Numbered from the stretch's first letter, positions 52,415-61,380 are shown. The stretch: DNA of 64,000 nucleotides from Halalkalibacter sp. APA_J-10(15) (GCF_023017105.1 NZ_JALKEV010000004.1:62001-126000), one strand, 5' to 3'. Program-made: numbers and translations. The notes: a model not told the origin generated them from the letters alone.

Positions 52415-53874
52415 ATCGAAGCAGCCCTCTTTCTTCTAATCTTTTTAAAATAAACCCTCAAAAACATTGAGCTAACAGCTAATACCATCATCCCTGTCAT
52501 AATAATAGAGAAATAGTCTCTAAGAATTTCATTTCTATACAACAAGAATGCTTTCGAATAATTGGATTGATCTAAGCTTTGTTCAAAATTATGCATAGCA
52601 TCATTAAATTCTTCTTTTCGTAATAGCGCTTTACCAATTCCCGCATATGCAAATTCGAGATTTGCATTCATATGAACAGCTTCCTGATAAAGTTCAAATG
52701 CTGACTCCTCATCTCCTCTTTCATAACTTCTCACAGCTTCATTAAGAGTTCGACCATATTCCGTTAATTCGAAAACAGTTATTTCCCCTAGCTCCCTATC
52801 TAAAACAAGGAAATCATCACCCAACCGTTCAATAGCTACTGGCGTATGAAATTCACCCAAGCGATTACCAATTCCACCAAATACGTACATTAAATGACCA
52901 TCTCCATTGTACGTAAATATTCGACCTCTTCGAGCATCGAGCACTGAATAAATCTCACTATCTGTTACATCAATATCAATCAAGCGAGAAGGGCCGACAG
53001 CTGTAGTGTAGCGAACATCTCCAATCGGATTAAAATATCCTTCCCTTCTTAAAACGTCATCACCTCTAGAATTCAGTTTCTTAATAGCATCATCAGAGCC
53101 ATCACCATTTGTCGCATAAATAAAACCATCCTCATTAATATCCATGCTTGTAAATTCAGTAGGGACGAACATAAGCATTTGGCTTCGTTGCTCTCGTGTT
53201 GCAAATCGTTTCCACAAATATTCAATGGGATCAACTTGTACACGATTTGCTCCAATAAACGTTGTGAAATAACCATCGACATTAAATTCCATGAATCCGT
53301 CGAATACACCGTCTGCCATGACATAGACCCGATTAGCATTATCCACAACAACATTCAAGGGATGAAAGGCAAAACTCTCATTAATCAGCTCAGATTGTGG
53401 GTCATCGATGATTTTGACCAAATTTAAGTCTTCATCCAAATGAACAACACGCTGATTATCTGTATCAGCAATAAAAATGTCATTCTCATTTGTCACAAAC
53501 AAACCTCGCGGATTAGAGAATGTTTCTAATTCTCCCTCCTTATCAAAAGATTGAATGGTTTCTACTAATTGAAATTGTTCATTCAAGACGACAATACGAT
53601 TATTTCCTGTATCCAATATATAAATCAAGTTATCTTCTGAGACATGGAAATCAGTCGGACTATTTAACATACCAATTCCTAATCCTTCTCCATCGACTAG
53701 CCTCGTCGGATGGTAAGCTGCAGGTGCATGTACGGACTCCCCCCAAAATGAGTAATTATAGGAAGCTGGCTGATTGGCAGCTTGTACTGTGCTCACTTCA
53801 GTACCTATAGCCACCAATAGAATCATGATCATAAGAAGATAGATGTTCACTCTCTTAATCGTTTTCACTATCAA
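52411..53874 (-). CDS. NHL beta-propeller / TPR protein with C-terminal membrane anchor (487 aa)
   Basis: Signal peptide (about 1-33). Repeated NHL strands from about 50 to 370 (LNSPTDFHVSEDN, IYILDTGNNRIVVLNE, NDIFIADTDNQRVVHL, FHTPVAIERL). One or two TPR units (about 375-440, SYERGDEESAFELYQEAV). A membrane span (about 455-475) and a basic tail KKIRRKRAASI. So the propeller and TPR face outside with a C-terminal anchor. NHL propellers commonly bind sugars or proteins. It starts at TTG 53874 with GGGAG 7 nt upstream, and is coupled to the Yip1 gene. Probable role: surface scaffold or sensor of the transporter. Confidence 0.8.
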   Translation of the reverse strand: MIVKTIKRVNIYLLMIMILLVAIGTEVSTVQAANQPASYNYSFWGESVHAPAAYHPTRLVDGEGLGIGMLNSPTDFHVSEDNLIYILDTGNNRIVVLNEQFQLVETIQSFDKEGELETFSNPRGLFVTNENDIFIADTDNQRVVHLDEDLNLVKIIDDPQSELINESFAFHPLNVVVDNANRVYVMADGVFDGFMEFNVDGYFTTFIGANRVQVDPIEYLWKRFATREQRSQMLMFVPTEFTSMDINEDGFIYATNGDGSDDAIKKLNSRGDDVLRREGYFNPIGDVRYTTAVGPSRLIDIDVTDSEIYSVLDARRGRIFTYNGDGHLMYVFGGIGNRLGEFHTPVAIERLGDDFLVLDRELGEITVFELTEYGRTLNEAVRSYERGDEESAFELYQEAVHMNANLEFAYAGIGKALLRKEEFNDAMHNFEQSLDQSNYSKAFLLYRNEILRDYFSIIMTGMMVLAVSSMFLRVYFKKIRRKRAASI

Positions 53875-53888
53875 ATCACCGCTCCCTT

Positions 53889-54767
53889 CTAATCTTTCAT
53901 CCCAGAATTGGACATGGTTTGAATGACACTACTCTGGGAGATAAGGAACATGATAATAGGTACACTCATAAGAAATAATGCAACTGCTGCTCCAACCCCA
54001 GCCCGAGCAATTCCTCCAAGTGTAATTTGTTCTAATGCATAATTTAATGTCTTTAAGTCCTCACTATAAATAAAGTTCCCTCCATTAGAACCCCACAACA
54101 TAGGAAATAATAAGATTAATAATGTTAACCATGCAGGTTTCACATTAGGCATAACAATTGTCCAAAAAATTCGATACTCACTAGCTCCATCAATTTTAGC
54201 CGCTTCAAGCATTGGATCTGGAAGCTGCTCCATAAACTGCTTCATCAAGAATAATCCTAATGGAAAGGCCATTGACGGAATGATGAGAGACGCATGTGTA
54301 TTTATCCATCCTAACCAAGACATCACCATGTAGTTTGGAATCGCGGTTACATGAGGTGAGAACATCAATGACAATACAACAACTGAGAATATAAGCTTTG
54401 AACCCGGGAATCGATACTTAGCCAGCGGATAAGCTGCTGCCGATGCTAAGATAATGTGCCCTGCTGTTCCTATCAATGTAATAATGATCGTATTAGCAAA
54501 ATACCGCGACAATGGTACCCAAGAATCCCCCATTACAGCAATAAGATCAAAGAAATTATCCAAGGTAGGATTTCTGACGAAAAAACGTGGTGGAAAAATA
54601 AATAGTTCATCCAATGGTTTAAAAGCATTATTGATCGCATAAACTAGCGGTAATGCCATAAATGCTCCGAACAGACCAAGGAATGCAAATAATAAGAATG
54701 TGACAGTAAATGAACGATTAAGTTTTTTTCTGAAAATCGATATTTTTCTCCCCTTTATTCTCAACAT
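53889..54767 (-). CDS. ABC transporter permease, MalG type (292 aa)
   Basis: Six spans and a canonical EAA loop (MLEAAKIDGASEYRIFWTI, about residue 187). The ATG at 54767 overlaps the stop of the preceding permease as TGATG, with AGGTAGGTGA upstream. It forms the first permease pair of the locus with the 54767-55723 gene. Confidence 0.85.
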   Translation of the reverse strand: MLRIKGRKISIFRKKLNRSFTVTFLLFAFLGLFGAFMALPLVYAINNAFKPLDELFIFPPRFFVRNPTLDNFFDLIAVMGDSWVPLSRYFANTIIITLIGTAGHIILASAAAYPLAKYRFPGSKLIFSVVVLSLMFSPHVTAIPNYMVMSWLGWINTHASLIIPSMAFPLGLFLMKQFMEQLPDPMLEAAKIDGASEYRIFWTIVMPNVKPAWLTLLILLFPMLWGSNGGNFIYSEDLKTLNYALEQITLGGIARAGVGAAVALFLMSVPIIMFLISQSSVIQTMSNSGMKD

Positions 54768-55723
54768 CAATCACCTACCTTTCTTAGTATTTTTTGGACA
54801 ATCATATTCGTTCCTACCATAATCGCAAACAATACAGTTGCAATCGCAGAAGCATAGCCCATTTCAAATCGAATCGTGCCGAAATCCATTAGATGGGTCA
54901 CAACCGTATGTGCCGCATAATTAACACTTGGAAACCCTGCAAGAGCAATGGAAATATCTGCAACAGCAAAGGCCATCGTTATTTGTAGGACAGCACCAAA
55001 TAATAACTGCGGTTTCATTGATGGTAATGTAATAAACCACAGCTCTTGCCATCTGTTTTTAATACCATCTACCGCACCAGCTTCAATAATCGAACGATCA
55101 ATCGTTTGAAGTCCTGCAATAAATGCCAAAAAACTTGTTCCTAAGCTCAACCATAGCTGAACGATAATGACAACTGCCAATATATATTGTTCGTCTTTTA
55201 GCCATTGAATAGGCTCTAAAATAAAGCCTGCCTGCATAAGGAAACCATTTAAATACCCGTACGTATCTCCAGAAAAAATAATGAGCCAAATGAAAAACAC
55301 ATTTCCAGAAATAGAGGGTGCATAAAATACTAATGTCATAAACGCACGTACTTTCGGTGAAAGCTCATTGATAATCCATGCGAATATAAAGCAAGCAATA
55401 TAACTGATTGGCCCCGTTATTGCTGCAAAAATAAACGTATTTCTTAAAGCAATCATAAAAATATCATCATTTAGGAATAATCTAGAGTAATTATCCCAAC
55501 CGATAAATTTAGGCAACTCTAACATGTTAAATGAAAAGAAGCTTAGCCCAAATGAAATCACGACTGGAATAATTGTAAACATAAAGAAAATAATCATATA
55601 AGGAGCCATTAAAATATAATAATGCTTCCCTCTCTTAAGCTCCTTTTTTATTTTCATCATTCTCGTTTCCTTAGTCGAATAGATGGGGTTTTTTACTGGT
55701 TGTTGGACTGGTTTTACTTCCAC
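54767..55723 (-). CDS. ABC transporter permease, MalF/LplB type (318 aa)
   Basis: Cytoplasmic basic N-terminus, six spans, and an EAA-like loop IEAGAVDGIKNRWQELWFI (about residue 222). I place the start at GTG 55723 because a perfect AGGAGGTG lies at 55731-55738, 7 nt away. The longer open frame to 55780 would overlap the upstream binding-protein gene without a ribosome site. Confidence 0.83.
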   Translation of the reverse strand: MEVKPVQQPVKNPIYSTKETRMMKIKKELKRGKHYYILMAPYMIIFFMFTIIPVVISFGLSFFSFNMLELPKFIGWDNYSRLFLNDDIFMIALRNTFIFAAITGPISYIACFIFAWIINELSPKVRAFMTLVFYAPSISGNVFFIWLIIFSGDTYGYLNGFLMQAGFILEPIQWLKDEQYILAVVIIVQLWLSLGTSFLAFIAGLQTIDRSIIEAGAVDGIKNRWQELWFITLPSMKPQLLFGAVLQITMAFAVADISIALAGFPSVNYAAHTVVTHLMDFGTIRFEMGYASAIATVLFAIMVGTNMIVQKILRKVGD

Positions 55724-55742
55724 CTGCTTCCACCTCCTATCC

Positions 55743-58640
55743 TCATTGAGGTAAATTAAATTCTCTTCTCTTAATATCAATTTCTTCGTTAATATATCTA
55801 ATATAATCGGCTAGAGCTTCCCGTGGATTTTCATTTGCATTTACAACACGTCTAAACGCATTGTCTAGATGTCTTCCTGTAAAATAGCCACCCGGAACTT
55901 GTGGTATTCCACGAACCCACTCCCACTGACTATCTAAATTGTTATAATCTTCAACTGGCCATGGAAGTTCTTCCAGTGCTTCAATATTCGCTGTCGGGTA
56001 ACGCGCAGCCTCACCTAACAAACTTTCCATCTCTCTACCAAAATGTATTTGTGTTTCTTTATTTGTCCACCATTTCAAAAATTCCCATGACGCATCTTTG
56101 TCTTCTGCATTATCGAGCATAACTGCTGCGGTGGTATAACTAGACACATCATGACGAATTGAGCCATCTTCCATTTCTGTACCTGGCACGATCGTAAAGT
56201 CCCACATCCCTCTAATTTCTGGAGCTAATACTGATAGCATATTGTACGTATTGTAATCAGCCACTCCAATTGGCATTTCACCAACTCTGAATCTATTAGG
56301 GAAATCAGCCATTAATGGAAACTTATAATTTGTATAAAATTGTGTCCACTTGTTAAATGTGTCAATGGAAATTTCTGAATCAAGTGCACTTGCTGTTAAA
56401 TCCCCCTGGTAAAATTCACCATCATTTTGATAAAGCAACATTGAAAATGCAGCATTAGGTACTAATGTTTGATTTTCTTGTGCCATTGGATCTTCAATTG
56501 GTAAAAAGAACTCCAAATTATGACGTTGTAAAACAGAAATCATATGATAAACTTCTTCCCACGTTTCAGGTGGCTCCAATTCCAACTCTTCAAGAATGTC
56601 TTTTCGATAGAACAACATCGGAAACATCTGCGTCTCTGGAAGAGCATATACGCCTCCTTCATATCGGTAAGGTAAAATCGCACTTTCACGGAATCGCTCG
56701 GAAACTTCATCAAAATCTTCGTAAATACTTAGATCCGCTGCAGCACTTCTCATAGCGTAATTGACAGGAACGTCTTCACCCATTTGTAAAGCTACATCCG
56801 GCCCTTCATTTGCGAGAGTAGCCGGTAATAAAATCTCAGGTGGAACTAGCCTTAAATGTACAGAGATATTCGATTCCGGAGTAAATGTATCATCAATTAA
56901 ACTCTTTAATATTTGCGCCTGATCACGTCCTGTTGTGATCCAAACAGTAATCGATCGATCCAACTCTTCTATATTCCCTATACTGTCGTAGTCCTCGGTA
57001 TACGAAGCAAAGAAGGCACCTATTTCATGTTGGGCTTTTTCAAAAAATGTAGCCTGTGCTCTTGGAAGCTCCTGGTCAGGTGAAGCCACGACCAAATAAT
57101 CGAGAGTAAGTGGTTGTTCTCGAACGGTCTGTAGCCAAGTACCCAAACCTCCAACATTTAATTTATACGTATCGAGTCTTCTTGCAATCGTATCAGGATT
57201 CTCTACCATATCCTCTAATTGTCTAACCATTGAATGAAGAACAGCGACTTTATCACTTTTTTCTCCAGTAGATTCTTCAAGATAAGCAGCAACGCTTTCT
57301 ATCACTTCAGCTTGTTCTGTAAAAACGTCTATCATGTGAGGAATTCGTCTTTCTAATTGATAATCTCTTAATGGATCAGGAGTGTTCGATGTTATCATCA
57401 GTATTTGCCTATACATCTCGTTAAGCTGAAGAACACTCGATTCAATTGTCCTTATTAGAGGAGCAACATCTCCAAGTGAAACCATCATTCGTATTCGATG
57501 AGTACCTTCAGTCAAATGAAATAAATAAGGCTCTTCGCCTCCAATCGCCTCCATTTGCCAATCTAATGAATAATGAAAACGGATTCGATTCACTTCTTCA
57601 AAGGGGCTTTCTCCATTAATCGTAAGACTTCTAGTCGAATAAATACCTCTAAGCAGATCTTGCTTCTGCTTCAAACCTATATGGTATAATCCTTCCTCTT
57701 CTACTTCTACTTCCCATTCAATCCACTGACCTGGCTGTTTCCAGTTGAAACCACCTATTGTATTAATCCTAAGATTAGAAACATGGTAAGGCTCAACCAA
57801 TGGACTTGAACGATCTGTTAAAGGATATAACGTAGGTGAAGATTTTCTAACCGCATCCTCTGCTTGAACTTTAATAAATTGACCTGTTGTTGGTTCAATT
57901 CCTGCTTCTTCATATTGTCTCTTTACCTCATCATAAGGCTTAGCAACTGGTTCTTGATAAAGTTCAATATAATCAATAGCCATTGGTTCGCGTAATGACG
58001 TTAACGATATTTGTTGCTTCCCTTTAGGAAAATAAAATAAAAAAGGTTCATCATAGTAACCTTCACTATCCATGAATGTTTTCATCGTCCATTCTGGTCG
58101 TTCAACTTGACGGGGACGCAATTCATTTCCTTGGTCATCCTTTAAAATTTCGTCTAAAAGGTTATCCCAAAGGCGATCAAATAAAAGAATTTCAGCACCA
58201 TCAAAAGGGATCTCTCCGTTAATGGAGAACTCCCTTTCAATTGAAGAGCTTTTTCCTTCCATCGGGTAATAGTGAACTCTAACATTGTATAAGCCCGGAT
58301 GTTCAATTTGAACATCCCAGCTTATGGTTCCTTCCTCCGGCGTAAGAACTGCATGACCATCTAATCCTTCATACTGTTCCACGATTTCAAAGCCATCACC
58401 GCTCGTTTTCACATAATCCTCGCCCTCGATACGAACGATTTCATTAGGTCTGTCGGCATTCAAATGCTGATGTAAATATTGGTCATAGCCCTCTTCAGCG
58501 GTTTCGTCAACAATAGCTTCAAAATCAGCCATCACTTGAATATACTTCCCATCATTTGAATTCAAATAGGAATAAACCGAAATGAGTGATATAAATAAAA
58601 CAAGAACGAATATGACACGGACATATTTTTTCTTCATCAT
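55743..58640 (-). CDS. membrane-tethered solute-binding protein fused to two carbohydrate-binding-like domains (965 aa)
   Basis: Double ATG at 58640/58637 with GGGAGGGGAGAG upstream. The N-terminal hydrophobic span lacks a lipobox cysteine, so the protein is probably signal-anchored. Residues about 60-240 and 265-420 are two CBM35/CBM6-like sandwiches (VRIEGEDYV...PGLYNVRVHYY; VQAEDAV...EEGLYHIGLKQ). A helical linker follows (about 430-520), then a family-1 solute-binding domain (about 535-950: RYEGGVYALPETQMFPMLFY, SWEFLKWW). Usual binding proteins are about 400-550 residues, so this is a large fusion. It precedes its permease pair. Confidence 0.83.
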   Translation of the reverse strand: MMKKKYVRVIFVLVLFISLISVYSYLNSNDGKYIQVMADFEAIVDETAEEGYDQYLHQHLNADRPNEIVRIEGEDYVKTSGDGFEIVEQYEGLDGHAVLTPEEGTISWDVQIEHPGLYNVRVHYYPMEGKSSSIEREFSINGEIPFDGAEILLFDRLWDNLLDEILKDDQGNELRPRQVERPEWTMKTFMDSEGYYDEPFLFYFPKGKQQISLTSLREPMAIDYIELYQEPVAKPYDEVKRQYEEAGIEPTTGQFIKVQAEDAVRKSSPTLYPLTDRSSPLVEPYHVSNLRINTIGGFNWKQPGQWIEWEVEVEEEGLYHIGLKQKQDLLRGIYSTRSLTINGESPFEEVNRIRFHYSLDWQMEAIGGEEPYLFHLTEGTHRIRMMVSLGDVAPLIRTIESSVLQLNEMYRQILMITSNTPDPLRDYQLERRIPHMIDVFTEQAEVIESVAAYLEESTGEKSDKVAVLHSMVRQLEDMVENPDTIARRLDTYKLNVGGLGTWLQTVREQPLTLDYLVVASPDQELPRAQATFFEKAQHEIGAFFASYTEDYDSIGNIEELDRSITVWITTGRDQAQILKSLIDDTFTPESNISVHLRLVPPEILLPATLANEGPDVALQMGEDVPVNYAMRSAAADLSIYEDFDEVSERFRESAILPYRYEGGVYALPETQMFPMLFYRKDILEELELEPPETWEEVYHMISVLQRHNLEFFLPIEDPMAQENQTLVPNAAFSMLLYQNDGEFYQGDLTASALDSEISIDTFNKWTQFYTNYKFPLMADFPNRFRVGEMPIGVADYNTYNMLSVLAPEIRGMWDFTIVPGTEMEDGSIRHDVSSYTTAAVMLDNAEDKDASWEFLKWWTNKETQIHFGREMESLLGEAARYPTANIEALEELPWPVEDYNNLDSQWEWVRGIPQVPGGYFTGRHLDNAFRRVVNANENPREALADYIRYINEEIDIKRREFNLPQ

Positions 58641-58670
58641 GTACAACTCTCTCCCCTCCCACTGCAAGAG

Positions 58671-58708
58671 ACTGACATTAAATTATCTTCATTTCATTCA
58701 ATGTCAGT
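58671..58708 (-). other. intergenic hairpin between the two binding-protein genes
   Basis: A perfect 9-bp stem ACTGACATT/AATGTCAGT with a 20-nt loop lies 47 nt after the stop of the first gene. No T-run follows. Such elements commonly stabilise the abundant binding-protein mRNA over the distal permease message. Confidence 0.55.
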
Positions 58709-58755
58709 GACATACAAGAACTTGGTTTTCATACCCCAATAGGCATGTAACCTTG

Positions 58756-60141
58756 TTACTCCGTACCATATACTTCATCAATTGCTGCTTGGAATGATGA
58801 TTTATATGTTTCAACAACAGTCGATACGGATGTTCCTTCATTTAGTTCACCCTCAAACTCGTAATACTCTAAATTCGGAAATGTATGATGATCAAGCACA
58901 ATCAAATTAGGAGCAACCATCAAAACATTTTCAATATCTTCTTCGTTAACAAATAATGACTCATATGAAGCTTGACCTGGGTAATCATATATTGAATCAA
59001 TATCGTTTATCTTCTCCCAGATATAAAGGAGCTGTTCTGGATTTCCAACTGCTTTTGGAATCGTTAATGCTTGTAATAATGCCTCAGCTGAGTGATACGT
59101 ATCTGCGCTAGGTCCTTTTGGAAATGGTACAAACCCTATATCATAATCAGCCATATCAGCTTGGATGCCAGACAATTCATGTAAGGCACCCGCGTACATT
59201 AAAGTATTACCCTGTCTAAAGAATTGCCCAGGCTCCGTCCAATCTCCACCTTCCGACGGTCTAGGCACTTGTTCCGTTGCAAGTTGAGAAGTGAAATTGA
59301 GTGCTTCAAGTGTAGCCGGGTCTTCTAGAATCTCTTGATTTCCATCCGTTAATCCCGTATTGTTTGAATACAATGCATGTACAAGTAGCCCAGCATTTGC
59401 AAGTCCCCACGTATCGACACTTCCATCGTTATTCGTATCTTTATTAGCTTCTTTGGCAACATCAATAAATGTATCCCAATTCCAATTATCTTCATCTACG
59501 TATTCTTGAAGAGGCTTCATCCCAAGCTCATTCATTAACGTCCGATTATAGAAAATCCCTTGCACTAAATTAGTTTGATCTTCTGTAAATCCATATCCCC
59601 GACCTTCATATGTGTAAAGCTCGTTAGTCATAAGTTGATTAAATGCATTAGAGTTTTGCGTATACTCATCGATTGGCCATAGTAAATCTTGTTGTACGAG
59701 TGCTGGTATTGTATAGGTTTTGCCTAGTCTAACAATATCTCCAATTGGTTCACCAGCTAAGAGAGAAGCTGTGACACGCTCTTGATATTCTTCATAATCA
59801 ATCGCAATATATTCAATTTCAAAATTATGCTTATCCATTAATTCCTCTAGATTTTCCTGACGCTGAATATTATCTGGGTTATCTGTATCAATTGTCATAT
59901 CCCACCAAGATACAACCTTAATCGTTTGGCCACCCAAGTCAAAATCCATTTCTGGTGTTCGATACACCTCATCCTCTTGTGATGCTTCATCATCTGTTTC
60001 CTCTATATCACCATTTTCAGAAGTATCTTCAGCATCGTTGATCACATCACGTTCAACATCACCATCTGCTGCGTTGTCACTACAAGCAATTAATAATAAG
60101 ACCAAAACCAACATGTATAGCATTGTTTTAAAAAATCTCAT
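58756..60141 (-). CDS. sugar ABC transporter solute-binding lipoprotein (461 aa)
   Basis: Lipobox Leu-Ile-Ala-Cys at the end of a hydrophobic signal, then a strikingly acidic spacer (about 40 residues rich in Asp/Glu). The family-1 binding fold follows, starting with GGQTIKVVSWWDM, with IFYNRTLMNELGMKPL in the middle and PKGPSADTYHS near residue 345. GGGGGATTTAA precedes ATG 60141. It is the promoter-proximal gene of the nine-gene locus, with a promoter and cre box immediately upstream. Confidence 0.9.
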   Translation of the reverse strand: MRFFKTMLYMLVLVLLLIACSDNAADGDVERDVINDAEDTSENGDIEETDDEASQEDEVYRTPEMDFDLGGQTIKVVSWWDMTIDTDNPDNIQRQENLEELMDKHNFEIEYIAIDYEEYQERVTASLLAGEPIGDIVRLGKTYTIPALVQQDLLWPIDEYTQNSNAFNQLMTNELYTYEGRGYGFTEDQTNLVQGIFYNRTLMNELGMKPLQEYVDEDNWNWDTFIDVAKEANKDTNNDGSVDTWGLANAGLLVHALYSNNTGLTDGNQEILEDPATLEALNFTSQLATEQVPRPSEGGDWTEPGQFFRQGNTLMYAGALHELSGIQADMADYDIGFVPFPKGPSADTYHSAEALLQALTIPKAVGNPEQLLYIWEKINDIDSIYDYPGQASYESLFVNEEDIENVLMVAPNLIVLDHHTFPNLEYYEFEGELNEGTSVSTVVETYKSSFQAAIDEVYGTE

Positions 60142-60182
60142 TTAAATCCCCCTCAATCGTTTTATTTGTTGATACACCGATA

Positions 60183-60211
60183 AATATAGCGCTTTCATAA
60201 AAAGGTAACAA
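60183..60211 (-). promoter_or_regulatory. sigma-A promoter of the 47-60 kb locus
   Basis: Minus-strand TTGTTA (60211-60206), a 17-nt spacer and TATATT (60188-60183) lie 42 nt upstream of the first gene. The -10 is overlapped by the cre box. Confidence 0.75.
60184..60197 (-). promoter_or_regulatory. cre box overlapping the -10 of the transporter locus
   Basis: Minus-strand TGAAAGCGCTATAT matches the CcpA consensus at 13 of 14 positions and covers the -10 hexamer and spacer end, an ideal position for repression. Confidence 0.75.
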
Positions 60212-60356
60212 CCTGCCAATAATTAGTTAAAAACCGGTCTAATTCTAGTTTGTATTTTTATTTTTTTGGTCGATTAATCTTTTTTATTTAAGTTATAAAG
60301 ATTTGTGTGCAATATAAAGAAAAGCCTATTTTTTTTCGCTATCACATTCTTCATAA

Positions 60357-60370
60357 TGAAAGCGTATTCA
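60357..60370 (+). promoter_or_regulatory. cre-like box upstream of the divergent AraC regulator
   Basis: TGAAAGCGTATTCA matches the CcpA consensus at 13 of 14 positions. It lies 41 nt before the GTG start, downstream of a TAATGA that may be part of the promoter. Confidence 0.55.
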
Positions 60371-60410
60371 TTGTGAATTCATATCAAATGTTACTGAAGG
60401 AGGGAAGCTT

Positions 60411-61175
60411 GTGTATAAGGTGCTGCTTGTTGATCCAGAACACAATACAAGGAATAATATAATGAAAATGCTCGATTGGAATCATTACGGCTTCACCTTT
60501 CAAGACTACGCAGAGACCGAGATAAGCGCCCTGAATTTATTTAACGAACGACATTATTCAATTATTATCATCAACATGACTCAAATGAAGGATAAAGGTT
60601 TACTTGTATGTGAACGAATTCGCGAGATAAGCTCTATTCCTATTTTATTAATCGGAGGAAATAAGGACTTCCAGCTTGTTCGAAAGGCACTTAACCTTCA
60701 AGTTAATGATTACTTGCCAAATCCAGTGAACCCAGATGAGCTTTCAGCTAGTTTACTTACAGTCAAACAAGCCATTGAGAGGAAGCTTTTTTCTAGTAAT
60801 CGAAATGCGAAGACTGCCAAAAGAGTATTCGATTCACCTAAGCGAACAACGAATATTATTGAAAGGGTAAAAGACTTTGTGGAAGAAGCTATCAATGAGA
60901 ATATTACGTTAAAGGAGATTTCAGACACTTTACATTACAACTGCTCCTACTTAGGTCAAAAATTTAAAAGTCAAGAAAACATGACCTTTAATGAATACTT
61001 GCTTCAACGTCGAATGGAAAAAGCAAAATACTTACTTCACCATACAAACATGAAAATCTATGAAATTTCTTACAATGTCGGCTATACGGACTTAGACTGG
61101 TTCTATAAAAAATTTAAGCTCTACACTGGAGTCAGCGCCTCTGAATATAGAAAATTACAAAGCAAAGCACAGTAA
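60411..61175 (+). CDS. AraC-type regulator with degenerate receiver domain (254 aa)
   Basis: GTG start with GAAGGAGGG 7 nt upstream. Residues 1-120 align with response-regulator receivers, but the phosphoacceptor position holds Asn55 (IINMTQMKDKG) and the conserved Lys is Asn104 (YLPNPVNPDE). One pocket acid is replaced by Pro (VDPE). Residues about 150-250 are a normal AraC double helix-turn-helix (YNCSYLGQKFKSQENMTFNE, GYTDLDWFYKKF). The long linker of YesN proteins is missing. No kinase adjoins it. It is divergent from the nine-gene locus and is its likely regulator, working without phosphorylation. Confidence 0.85.
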   Translation: MYKVLLVDPEHNTRNNIMKMLDWNHYGFTFQDYAETEISALNLFNERHYSIIIINMTQMKDKGLLVCERIREISSIPILLIGGNKDFQLVRKALNLQVNDYLPNPVNPDELSASLLTVKQAIERKLFSSNRNAKTAKRVFDSPKRTTNIIERVKDFVEEAINENITLKEISDTLHYNCSYLGQKFKSQENMTFNEYLLQRRMEKAKYLLHHTNMKIYEISYNVGYTDLDWFYKKFKLYTGVSASEYRKLQSKAQ

Positions 61176-61229
61176 TAAAAAATATCAAGCTAATGATTTC
61201 AGACTACCGTTATCATGATGAAGAAAACA

Positions 61230-61374
61230 AAGAGGCTGGTCAAAAGTATTTTAAAAAATGAGAAACCGAACAAGTCTAGAATGGAGCACATCCACCGCTT
61301 CTGCAATATACTTCGCTACGTGCTCTACATGTTCGGATTCTCAGCTAAACACTTTTGTTATGTCCCAGCCTCTT
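61230..61374. repeat. intergenic inverted-repeat element, copy B
   Basis: The ends AAGAGGCTGGTCA and TGTCCCAGCCTCTT are near-complementary. Shared with copy A at 41446-41559 are GAGAA-CCGAACA near one end and AAACACTTTTGTTATGTCCCAGCCTC at the other. It lies between two convergent genes, as expected for a repeat that also terminates transcription. Confidence 0.65.
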
Positions 61375-61380
61375 AAACCA

